NCBI RefSeq assembly: GCF_000208925.1 | Contig: NW_001915169.1 | Location: 1-16,810 of the forward strand | DNA length: 16,810 nucleotides | DNA from: Entamoeba histolytica HM-1:IMSS | Lineage: Eukaryota > Evosea > Mastigamoebida > Endamoebidae | Reading direction: 5' to 3' | Shown: piece by piece, positions 1 through 7,927 of the stretch | How positions within the stretch are numbered: the stretch's first letter is position 1 | Layout: every line of letters starts with the position of its first letter | Notes under the pieces: generated by a model | The model's input: only the letters and a program-made list of their open reading frames with translations | Databases searched by the model: none | What the model was told of the DNA's origin: nothing | Program-made: the position numbers and the translations under genes

Positions 1-324
1 ATAAGAAATAAAATAACTAAATGAAATGAACAATGCAAATAATGAAAGATAAATAAAAATGAAAATAATAAAATAAACAACTAAATAATGAATGAAATAA
101 TGTTATATTTATAATAACTAATAAAAATATTAAATAAATATTAAATACAATTTTATTTATTGTATAATTGTTATAACCATTTGTTGTTTAATATTATGAT
201 ACTATTTATATTTATTATTCTATTCTTTATACATTTCTTCTTATTATTATTATGTTTATTTTTTATTATTTTATATTTTTATCATAAATATTTTAATTAA
301 TTTATTCAATTATATTTATTTCTA

Positions 325-603
325 TTCTTTATCTTCTACTGTTGTTATTCTCTTTTCTTGTTTCTTAAATACAGATTTATCTTCTATGAGTTGTTTATTT
401 TCTTTATTACTTTCTTCAACTTCCTTTTCAATTTATATCCCTTTTCATTCTAACATGTTTCGATTATGTGAATTCCATACACTCGGATCATGAACTCGAG
501 GTAATAATTTATTTGGATAGTTGTTCATGATATTTCTCTGTGGTATATCATGAAGCTTTCTTAATGTTTCCTTAAGTAATAAATACAAAAAAACAACTTC
601 AAA
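325..603 (-). pseudogene. Decayed coding relic, unidentified, in left arm
   Basis: On the minus strand a 52-codon stretch (603 down to 448) is open and reads like real protein, including HDIPQRNIMNNYPNKLLPRV and then HDPSVWNSHNRNMLE. It meets TGA at 447-445, where TGG would continue the frame, and TAA a few codons later. It then continues in the same frame as a charged, coiled-coil-like tail (EKEVEESNKENKQLIED...) to a TAG at 324-322. Further upstream (604-766) other frames carry short protein-like stretches such as SDEMTISKSRI, suggesting frameshifts. Varied residues including W, P and H argue against random A/T sequence. I do not recognise the family. A LINE first ORF, which is often coiled-coil, is one guess. 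Confidence 0.4.
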
Positions 604-1859
604 CTACTTTTAATTTCTTCTTTCATTTGATCACCACATTAATCATTTGAATGACAGTTTTTATTCCGTGTTACTTTTCTATTTAGATTCTACTCTTAGA
701 AATGGTCATCTCATCAGATGCTTTTCATTATTATCCTTTCACATTCCTTTGTTTAATTTCCTAATTACATGTTTTTGTTTTCTTTTTATATTTCTTTATT
801 CATCTCCTCTATCTGTTTGATAGAGTCTCTTAACTTTCTCTTGCTTATTTCTTCCTATTTTATATTCCCTGTTTTGTACTTCTTCTTACTTTCACTTCTT
901 TTAATTACTAGCTTCTTCTTTCTTAATCATGTCCTTCATCTCTTACTTTATACTTAATGTATTCATATATGTATTATGATTTCTTGTTTGAAGTTCTGTT
1001 CTTTTTTTCTTTAAATATCTTCTTTCCTTTCTTATCAAATTTTATTTATAACAAAATTGTGTTTCTTGGGATTATTTCAGTCTTTTAATATTTTAAATTT
1101 GGTAAACAAAAATATGAAATGCCTACTACCAAAAATCTTTGAAAATTAGTTTGGTATATTCTAAAATTATCATAAACCATTGAACAAAATACTTATTCTT
1201 TTGTTTCTATTTCATCATTCTTACTCTTTTATTAATTATTCTTATATTCTATTATTAATTTGTGTTTATCAAGAAGAATAAAATAAGACCAAAATAAAAT
1301 AATCAATTCAATCATTTTCAATTAAATTCTTTGAATGAACATAATAAAAATGTATAGTATTACTTTTATTTTAGTACTTCATACTAACATATTAATATTC
1401 GAATATATTTATAATTATACTTTAATTATGTTTTGATTTCTTTTAATAAATACAAACTACCATTAAATATCAATAATAAACATTATACAAGAATTGTCAT
1501 TTCTTACAATTTCTTATTTGAATTAACTCATTGAATAATTAAAAATTACTTAATTAAGTGTTAATAGATTTTTCATATATTCTTCCTAGTTTAGCCGAGA
1601 TTAATCAAATCCCTGAGTTATTTGTTTTTTAAAAAGAGTAATCTTTTTCTTTAACTTATCATTTATGTTTTTCTTGCAAATTGTTAAAATCACTTCTTTT
1701 ATTTTTTCTTATTAATGTCTTCTCATCCTTCTTCTGCTTATTTCTTCTTTTTATCCTTTTGTTTATTTTCTATCTTAATTTTAAACATTTTCTTTTTCCT
1801 TTTTTCTTTATTTTATGAATGAGAGAAGAGAGTATTTCATTCCCATTATATTATTATGT

Positions 1860-1973
1860 TTAATTTTCTTTTAGTCTTACCCACACTTTAGTACTTCCTT
1901 ATATTACACCATGTAATATTCTATCATAATATCTTGCTACACCCTTTGCAGTTTTACCTAATACATTTCTAAT
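1860..1973 (-). pseudogene. Short coding relic near inner edge of left arm
   Basis: Minus-strand counterpart of the relic at 15603-15716. It translates to RNVLGKTAKGVARYYDRILH followed by GVI, a TAA stop, and GSTKVWVRLKEN before a second TAA. The residue mix (W, Y, H, G) is unlike random A/T-rich sequence, so I read it as a remnant of the element's protein. Family unknown. Confidence 0.35.
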
Positions 1974-2025
1974 TCAAATACACCGTCATAACCAGATAAT
2001 AACTGGGAGAGTCGAAGCTTGAATT

Positions 2026-2066
2026 TGTAATAAAGTGTGTGGTGTTTTAGACATGCCACCTTCGAT
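2026..2066. repeat. Diverged continuation of the left inverted-repeat arm
   Basis: Just inside the sharp edge at 2025 the sequence still resembles the reverse complement of about 15510-15550, but with clear divergence. For example GTGTTTTAGACATGCCACCTT here faces GTGTTTCAGACATAACACCTT there. The repeat family therefore continues past the near-identical tract. After about 2066 I see no more similarity. Confidence 0.55.
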
Positions 2067-2394
2067 CTCCCAAAAAAATAGAATAATATAACAAATAAAC
2101 CTTCACATATCTAAAGGATAAAATAAATGAAATAGTTTCACACAATAAAGACATAAAAACCAATAATAATAAAAAAATTTATTAATGTATTCAAATTTCC
2201 TTTAAATTATTTCATCATTATTCATCAATTAACTTAAACAAGAAATAAAATAAAAAATGTTTTAATAATGAAGTTAATTAAAATGTTTTGAATAAATCTT
2301 TAAAATAATAAATAGATCTACGACATTTTTAAATAAATTATTTAATAATAAATAAAAACTATTTGATAATTAAAATAAAAAGAGATAAAAAATC
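2067..2394. other. A/T-rich intergenic stretch before the Wntless-like gene
   Basis: No convincing open frame, RNA gene or repeat was seen. It is made mostly of AATAA and TTTAAA-type runs and presumably carries the upstream promoter of the gene starting at 2417. TTTTTAAATAAATTATTTAA-type sequence near 2326-2346 could serve as a TATA-like element, but nothing in it is diagnostic. Confidence 0.4.
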
Positions 2395-2409
2395 AGAACT
2401 TAAAAATCA
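2395..2409 (+). promoter_or_regulatory. GAAC plus initiator-like motif, AGAACTTAAAAATCA
   Basis: This 15-base sequence lies 8 nt before the ATG at 2417. It joins GAACT, the core of the Entamoeba GAAC promoter element, to AAAAATCA, close to the known Entamoeba initiator AAAAATTCA. Exactly the same 15 bases occur directly before the RhoGEF start codon (10797-10811, minus strand). A transcription start here would give a short leader, as is usual in Entamoeba, and supports the ATG at 2417 as the start. Confidence 0.6.
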
Positions 2410-2416
2410 AATAATA

Positions 2417-3889
2417 ATGGGGATTTTTGATAATAAACAGACATTATTAAGTTCATTAGATAGAAAAGGACTTATCATCATTGGAGTAATATTTTCTGTG
2501 TTAGCTGTGTTATTAAGTATTTTAGCTACAGTTTTTACATCAACTGTAATAGAAAATTCTATGGATTTATGGAGATGTAATAATACTGAGAAATTTGATT
2601 CTAAACAATGTATGGGATATAATGCTTTTAATAAAGAAAAAGAAGCAATTCAATACGATAAGGTAAAAGTTCATTTTGGATATTTTTCACGATTTAATTA
2701 TGAAGCACGAATTAGTTTATCTGCAGAAATAAAAAGTGAAGAATTAACAACACAAAAAACATTTATAGTGCCAATTCATTATTTTCTTGGAGGATATTCA
2801 GATGAAGAAGCAATGAAAAATGTAGATCCAGAATTAACAGAAACAATGAATATTAATTTTGAATGTTCACAAAAGTCATGTAAAAGTGATTTCTTATTAA
2901 AGTTCAAAGCAGATTATCATTTTTATTACTTTATCTTCCAAACAGATAATTCATACAAAGATGAAATTATTATGAAACCAACATTAACATTAATGACATC
3001 AAATAGTTTCTTTACTGTTACAGAATTGTTTTGGAGAATTGCTTTTGTTTGTGTTGGAAGTATTCAATTAATGACATTTATGTATTGTATGAGAACTATT
3101 CCAATAAAAGAATGGATATTTGAACAAATATTAACATTTACATTAATGTACATTTTATTATTATTTAATAATCCATTAGCATTGATTGAATATCAAGCAC
3201 ATCATTGGTTCTTTTCATTAATATCATCAGTTGTTGAGTCATTTGCAATTTCATTCTTTTTATTTTATATATTAATTATTTTTGATTCATTAAGAAAACC
3301 AATAAATAAAATGAGTACAACAACATTATGGTTTAAATTTATTGGAGTAAGAGTTATCTTTGTTGGAATAATATTTATTACATTATGCTGTTTTATTTTT
3401 ACACAAAAGGTATTTGACATTAAATATTTAATTGCTGGAACATCTAATGTTGTATTAATTATATTAGGAGTCATTGTATTATTAATTGTTTTAACTTATG
3501 CATTTTGGCTCATTTTCTCTTTGATTAGAACATTTACTGAAAGACATAAATTAGGTGAAAAATCAAGAAGAGTTATTGGATTTAGTGTATTTAACATCGT
3601 TATTGTATTCATTTTTATTATTGTATTAAGTATATTATTGTTTGATGGGTATGATGCTTCATCAATTTATTTAGCCTCAATTGTTTACTTTAATTTGTAT
3701 TGTTTTGCAATGGCATTATTAATGGTAAAGAATGATAAACAAGAATTAAGTCGAAGGTCGAAGAAATTTGAAATATCTCATCCAACGGAAGTTTCCATGG
3801 AAGTTAATGAATATAATGATGATGATGAAATTATCATTAAAGAACAACCTGAAGAAGGTATATTAGTGGATGAACAAATTTCTCTTTAA
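2417..3889 (+). CDS. Wntless/TMEM181-like eight-pass membrane protein
   Basis: A 490-residue protein starting at MGIFDNKQTLL; the open frame reaches further up to 2363 but only through a TTG, and a start-site motif sits at 2395-2409. Segment 1 (residues ~19-42) is a signal anchor. A soluble domain of about 160 residues with four cysteines (54, 65, 150, 155) follows. A block of about seven hydrophobic spans then runs from ~203 to ~437, and a charged acidic tail (~438-490) ends the protein. The stretch WIFEQILTFTLMYILLLFNN, followed by PLALIEY, resembles the third-helix region of Wntless and TMEM181 proteins (GOST superfamily), which also share the topology of one anchor, a lumenal domain and seven spans. 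Members act in Golgi or secretory membranes. A cargo-receptor role is inferred only from the family, since Entamoeba has no known Wnt ligands. A generic Entamoeba multi-pass protein is the alternative. Confidence 0.75.
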   Translation: MGIFDNKQTLLSSLDRKGLIIIGVIFSVLAVLLSILATVFTSTVIENSMDLWRCNNTEKFDSKQCMGYNAFNKEKEAIQYDKVKVHFGYFSRFNYEARISLSAEIKSEELTTQKTFIVPIHYFLGGYSDEEAMKNVDPELTETMNINFECSQKSCKSDFLLKFKADYHFYYFIFQTDNSYKDEIIMKPTLTLMTSNSFFTVTELFWRIAFVCVGSIQLMTFMYCMRTIPIKEWIFEQILTFTLMYILLLFNNPLALIEYQAHHWFFSLISSVVESFAISFFLFYILIIFDSLRKPINKMSTTTLWFKFIGVRVIFVGIIFITLCCFIFTQKVFDIKYLIAGTSNVVLIILGVIVLLIVLTYAFWLIFSLIRTFTERHKLGEKSRRVIGFSVFNIVIVFIFIIVLSILLFDGYDASSIYLASIVYFNLYCFAMALLMVKNDKQELSRRSKKFEISHPTEVSMEVNEYNDDDEIIIKEQPEEGILVDEQISL

Positions 3890-3916
3890 TTCGTTTTTTA
3901 CTTTTTTTTTATTTTA
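3887..3916 (+). terminator. Likely polyadenylation region of the Wntless-like gene
   Basis: The stop codon itself forms TAATT (3887-3891), matching the UA(A/U)UU polyadenylation motif described for Entamoeba. T-rich runs follow at 3894-3899 and 3902-3915, which fits the U-rich tract usually found at Entamoeba cleavage sites. The 3' untranslated region would be only a few tens of bases long. Confidence 0.45.
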
Positions 3917-4022
3917 TTTAGTATTTTATTATTAAAATTCTATAATTAATAATAATTTGTTATTTGTTTTTTTCATCATTTGTTAAATCTCATTTTTATA
4001 TTCAGATTTTTTACTTTCTTCA

Positions 4023-4631
4023 ATCTTATATTACACATGGAAAAGAGGAGATAGAATAGGAGACATGATACGAATAAATGAAAAGAAGAATGGAATGTGG
4101 AATAGATTTTATAAAGCATGTTGAAAAAGAATAAACAAAGAAGAATTTAGAAAAATATTAATAAAAGAAGAAAGAGGAAAACGGGATAAAAACAGAATAA
4201 TTAAGTATGTGAGAGAGAAGTTCCAAGAAGAATATATCAATAAATGGATAAACAAGAAAGTAAGTAGTGAAATATTGAGAGTATTTGAAGATAAAATGAC
4301 TGAGCAGAAGAAAACAATTAAAGTATGGAAAGGAATTAATGTTATAAGAAAAGCATATATACAAATAAAGAAGATGGAAGAGAAAGCAAGAAATGTAGGA
4401 GTAAGGAAAGCATTAATGAAACATGACATGAGATATGCAATGTGTCCAATGTGTAATAAGATAGCAACAATAAATCATATTCTTTTGAATTATATAATCA
4501 CTAAGAAAACACAAATGAATAAACATGATAGAATAGGAGAATATATATGGAGGAGATTAAAGATTAAATACCAAATATATGAAAACAAAGAAAAGATGAA
4601 GAAGAGAGAAGAAGAAAATACAAAAAATTAA
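4023..4631 (+). pseudogene. LINE polyprotein fragment 1: RT C-terminus and broken zinc finger
   Basis: The frame is open from at least 4023 apart from one TGA at 4122-4124. There the context WNRFYKAC-stop-KRINKEEF suggests a former TGG (Trp). Residues are rich in K, E and R, as in Entamoeba LINEs. At 4443-4493 it encodes CPMC, seven residues, H, four residues, then Y. This is a C-x2-C-x7-H-x4-C finger whose last cysteine codon TGT reads TAT. The frame ends at TAA 4629-4631 just after a run of six A at 4622-4627, where a one-base slip would join it to the next fragment. The longest stop-free part starts at GTG (4209), with no ATG nearby, which also argues against a working gene. Confidence 0.7.
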
Positions 4632-5140
4632 TAATAAGGAAAGAAGAATTAGGAAAGAACGAAAGAAGAATAGAGAAAGATAAAATACTTATAGTTTGGA
4701 ATCAAGAAATAGTAAACAGAAGTGAAGGAAAATTCCATAAAAGACTAGACATTTATGTCAGAGACTTAAATAAGAAAGAAGTAATGATTATAGATATGAG
4801 AATAGTAAGAGATAAAAACATAAGTAAAGCATTTACAGATAAGATTAATATGTATTCAAAACTACACGAACATATAAGAAAGATAGAAAGATTAGTATGA
4901 GTAATAGTTATACCAGTAGTAATAACAGTGAGTGGATTAATAAACAAAGAAACAGTTAGATTACTAAATGCAGAAGGAATAGAAATACCAAGGGAAATAA
5001 TGACAAGAAAGATTGTAATAACAAATATGAAAGATCTTATGAGATATTGTAAAGACTATTCTGGAGAATACAGAGATGTAGAAATACCAGAAGAAGAAGA
5101 CTCTCAGGAGAGTGAAGGATGGGAAGAAATTCTCACTTGA
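4622..5140 (+). pseudogene. LINE polyprotein fragment 2: restriction-like endonuclease domain
   Basis: Continues fragment 1 in another frame, entered near the A-run at 4622-4627. It reads KDKILIVWNQEIVNRSEGKF, then KRLDIYVRDLNKKEVMIID. This matches the PD-x14-D nuclease signature of R2-type LINEs except that P (CCA) has become L (CTA at 4745-4747). The two aspartates, at 4748 and 4793, remain. An in-frame TGA at 4898-4900 interrupts it (RLV-stop-VIVIPVV), possibly another TGG to TGA change. The acidic C-terminus (EIPEEEDSQESEGWEEILT) ends at TGA 5138-5140. The element cannot encode an intact protein. Confidence 0.7.
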
Positions 5141-5223
5141 ACAATAAGTTGAAAGTTATTAAACCTTAATTTAATTTATTATTATTTATTCTTGTTAATG
5201 AAAATAGAATAAAAAAACGTTAT

Positions 5224-6429
5224 TTAATTAAGAATAAAAGGAAGTTGAATTGTTTTTCCTTTAAACTCTTTTAAACCTTCTTCTTCAAATGACCTTCTAA
5301 AACTAATTTCACAAATTGGACTTTTTGAATCATCAACAATAGCTCCAGCTTTTTTAAGGTAATAAATATTTAAACGATACCAGTCTCTTTTAACTGTATT
5401 AACATTATCAAAACTTTCATTTAATGAATTTTTTAAAGCACTAAATTCTATAAATCTTTGAATTTCAAAAATTGATACTTTTGTTGCTAATGGAAAAACA
5501 TCAAAGAAAAACATTTCTTTTTTAATTCCATTATTTTCTGAAGGATGAATAACTATTCCTTGTTCATTAACAAATGGAACTTTTTTCTTAGCAATGTGAT
5601 ATGGTAATTGATATTCGGCAGCTTTTTCTAAGAAAGGTGTTGAGAATGCATTGATTGCAATATGTCCACAATTATAAATAAATTCTCCATTAGATAATTG
5701 TTTATTTAATTCATCAGTTAATTCAGTATATTCAACAACTTTAATCCTTTCTTGTTCTTTTACTAATATTCCAATTTTTTCTTCTTTTATTGTTTTTTTT
5801 ACAATTTTAATACAAATCTCTGACTGAAGTAAATCCATATATCCAATCATATTTGGGTCTACATCTTTACATAATATATTATCTACACTATGGGCGACTG
5901 AATATTTAATTCCTTTTTCATTCATAAATTCTAATATCCCATTATCTTTTAATGCTTTAAATAATCCTCCATTCCCATTTGGTGCCATACAAATTTTATC
6001 TTTCTTTTCATATAATGGCTTATCATTAAAGTCAACAACTGGAAGCATTCCTTGTGGAAAACAATGAATTTGTTCAGAGGATAATCCAAAATATTGATGT
6101 TCTTTAAAATAATTATTAATTTCTTCTGTTGTTTCTTCATTAGTCATTAAAAACCAATGAATCATTACATTCTTTTGATGACTATATTCACTTGCTAATT
6201 CTTGAAGTCTTAATAATCTTTCTGACGTCATTTGAAATATTGATTTTGGTATTTCAAATGGTAATACAAACATCCCTTTTGGATGTTCAAATCCAAGTCT
6301 GCTTCCTTGTCCACCTGCAAGTGTTATTAATGCAGTTTTCCCTTGACTAATTAATTCTAATCCACGATAATAATGTTCTTTAGTAACAGGAATAGTATTA
6401 GTGGTTATGTCAACTGGTTGATAAGTCAT
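5224..6429 (-). CDS. UAP1: UDP-N-acetylglucosamine pyrophosphorylase
   Basis: A 401-residue enzyme that makes UDP-GlcNAc from UTP and GlcNAc-1-phosphate in the cytosol, feeding GPI anchors, N-glycans and cyst-wall chitin. The nucleotide loop LAGGQGSRLG (37-46) is followed by PKGMF with Lys51. Family blocks follow in order: FPQGMLPVVD (124-133), MAPNGNGGLFKAL (148-160), SVDNILCKDVDP (181-192), KIGILVKE then VVEYTEL, a GHIAIN segment ending at Asn260, and MFFFDVFP (306-313) followed by EFSALKN. Most eukaryotic relatives have 470-520 residues; the shortfall appears to lie at the N-terminus and in the C-terminal region. A UDP-sugar pyrophosphorylase of broader specificity is the main alternative, but the APNGNGG and FFFDVF blocks favour UAP. 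The stop codon lies only a few bases from the end of the LINE relic. Confidence 0.93.
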   Translation of the reverse strand: MTYQPVDITTNTIPVTKEHYYRGLELISQGKTALITLAGGQGSRLGFEHPKGMFVLPFEIPKSIFQMTSERLLRLQELASEYSHQKNVMIHWFLMTNEETTEEINNYFKEHQYFGLSSEQIHCFPQGMLPVVDFNDKPLYEKKDKICMAPNGNGGLFKALKDNGILEFMNEKGIKYSVAHSVDNILCKDVDPNMIGYMDLLQSEICIKIVKKTIKEEKIGILVKEQERIKVVEYTELTDELNKQLSNGEFIYNCGHIAINAFSTPFLEKAAEYQLPYHIAKKKVPFVNEQGIVIHPSENNGIKKEMFFFDVFPLATKVSIFEIQRFIEFSALKNSLNESFDNVNTVKRDWYRLNIYYLKKAGAIVDDSKSPICEISFRRSFEEEGLKEFKGKTIQLPFILN

Positions 6430-6459
6430 AACGAATGTTTTGATTTGAAGATTTGTTAG

Positions 6460-6468
6460 TTTAAATCA
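6460..6468 (-). promoter_or_regulatory. TATA-like element upstream of the UAP gene
   Basis: The minus strand reads TGATTTAAA about 31-39 nt before the ATG, resembling the Entamoeba TATA-type element GTATTTAAA in sequence and distance. No GAACT motif was seen before this gene. The call rests on weak similarity in a very A/T-rich background. Confidence 0.3.
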
Positions 6469-7927
6469 TCTTTCCTATTGTATGACTTTTCTTTAACTTT
6501 TTTAATTATTTCAATTTTTGTTTTATATATCAAATTTAGTAAAATTTAAAGAATTAATTGAAATTTTAGTCAAAAGAAAAAAAAGCAAAAAGTAATGAAG
6601 AAAAAATAAATGAAAGTTTTTTTGTAAATTTAAAAATTATTTCTTTATTTTTAAGAAGAATCATTTAATCAATTTTGTAATATAAAATCATTCAACATTA
6701 ATTCAGTATCTTTATATATATAGTAAAACTATTTTATTTAATATCGAAATCTTTTTATATTTCTTTTATTTAATTTGATTATTGTTATTAATAATTTACA
6801 AACTATAGTTTCTTTCTAGGATAATATATAAGTCTTGTCAATAATAATTAATACACAATTTATTGTCTGATAAAATTAAAAAAAAATGGTTTTATTCATT
6901 TGTAAAACATGAAGCTTAAATAAAAGATATGAATTATAATAGAATAAACAAGAAAATTTAAAATATTGATAATAGGCATTTCTTTTGTAGATTAAACAAT
7001 ATAAAGTAATGTTATTCTTTTTCAATTTAAAGTCATTTTGTTTTAATTTACTCATTAGATATAAATTTCTATCATATTTAAATTTAAATAAATTCATACA
7101 AAACGTTTTTTTATATTATGATTTATAAATACCAATGTCATAACTATAACCAAAATGAAATAAATAAGTACTATAACATTCAAAACAATAAATACATAAT
7201 TTTTAATATTACTTGATATGTGGTTTTTAGATTTATCAATTCATTAATTTGAATTTAATGAAAATATAAAAGCGTAAAGAGTATTAACAAGTTCATTAAC
7301 TCTTTGACTTGAAAATTAAAATAACCAACAAAGTTATTCCAATTTTAATCTTTAATAATATAAAATATTTGTATTTAGTATCAAAAAATGTCAAATTATT
7401 GATTATTATTTCCAATAACCATTACTAAAATCACAAATAATAGAACCAACAGCTCAATTTGTACATTCTTTAATTTTTCTTTTTTTCGTTATATCGAGTT
7501 TAATTATACTATTCAATACATTAGATACTATTACAATTTATGTTTGTATTAGAATATTTGTTACATAGTCTAATACAAACAACTTCTAAAAATAAAAATC
7601 GAAAGAAATACTGTAAAATATAAAAATTATATTATTGACTAACAAATTTTATTTAAAAAATAGTAGTATTTCTTTATTAAGGATTTTGAATGATAAAAAA
7701 TAATATAAATTATAAATCTATTAAACTTCTATTATTTTATTTCAAAATATCAATTAATAAGATAATAAATTCCAAAAGTCAAATGTAATTATTATTAAAT
7801 GAATATAATGAAAGTAAATAATATACTATTATACAGAGAAATAGTAAAACACAAAAACTATGTTAAGTCGATGATATTCCATCAAATGTCTATCAAACGA
7901 AAAAAAAAATATATAAAAAAGTTATAA
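6469..7927. other. Gene-poor A/T-rich intergenic region
   Basis: About 1.5 kb between the UAP start and the hydrolase stop. Open frames here are short and made of N, K, I, F, Y and L, as expected by chance; the longest on the minus strand (7097-6876) has no recognisable motif. The one structured feature is the inverted repeat at 7541-7581. No tRNA, SINE or tandem array was seen. Confidence 0.5.
7541..7581. repeat. Perfect 13-bp inverted repeat (hairpin)
   Basis: TGTTTGTATTAGA at 7541-7553 is exactly complementary to TCTAATACAAACA at 7569-7581, with a 15-base loop between. A perfect 13-bp stem is longer than most chance hairpins in this A/T-rich sequence and includes several G:C pairs. It is far (about 340 bp) from the nearest gene end and its function is unknown. 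Confidence 0.6.

Larger units (their letters stand above)
1..2025 (-). repeat. Left arm of large inverted repeat (decayed element)
   Basis: The reverse complement of 766-2025 matches 15551-16810 base for base at a constant coordinate sum of 17576, so there is no net insertion or deletion. Reading all lines of both arms I found only two mismatches, at about 987 and 999 on the left. Positions 1-765 have no partner because the window ends at 16810. The arm is A/T-rich and its minus strand is rich in lysine and glutamate codons broken by many stops, as expected of a decayed coding element. The inner edge at 2025 is sharp and lies in the sequence CGAAGCTTGAATT. The family is not recognised: a LINE or one of the Entamoeba-specific repeats (ERE type) is possible, but I see no diagnostic domain. 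Confidence 0.9.
4023..5217 (+). mobile_element. 5'-truncated, decayed LINE (R2-like endonuclease type)
   Basis: Reading the plus strand reconstructs the C-terminal end of a LINE reverse-transcriptase polyprotein, broken by stops and a frameshift. It begins around 4023-4040 (WKRGDRIGDMIRINEKKNGM...), carries a zinc-finger-like motif at 4443-4493 and an endonuclease PD...D-type motif at 4745-4795, and ends at a TGA at 5138-5140. A short A/T-rich tail follows. The combination of a CCHC-like finger and a PD-x12-14-D nuclease is that of R2-type LINEs, to which the known Entamoeba LINEs belong. The full first ORF and reverse-transcriptase core are missing, consistent with a 5'-truncated insertion. 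No clear target-site duplication was found. The 3' limit near 5217 is a guess. Confidence 0.75.

Noticed and set aside
769..957. A 62-codon hydrophobic open frame (+), mirrored at 16619-16807 (-).
   Set aside because: It begins in an A/T-rich decayed repeat and is the antisense of a lysine- and glutamate-rich strand, which automatically gives F/L/S/I-rich peptides. It is identical in both arms only because the DNA is duplicated.
1976..2025. The inner edge of the repeat as a tRNA or tRNA-derived promoter.
   Set aside because: No cloverleaf or A/B-box pattern could be built from the more G+C-rich sequence around CGACTCTCCCAG.
2363..2416. An N-terminal extension of the Wntless-like protein from 2363.
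   Set aside because: The extended frame begins at TTG, and the GAAC/initiator motif lies inside the extension, favouring the ATG at 2417.
4109..4429. A 106-codon hydrophobic frame on the minus strand.
   Set aside because: It is the antisense of the LINE remnant, whose K/E-rich sense strand explains the F/L/S-rich composition.
6876..7097. A 73-codon minus-strand frame.
   Set aside because: Its low-complexity K/N/Y/F/L translation has no family features and there is no promoter-like motif before it.
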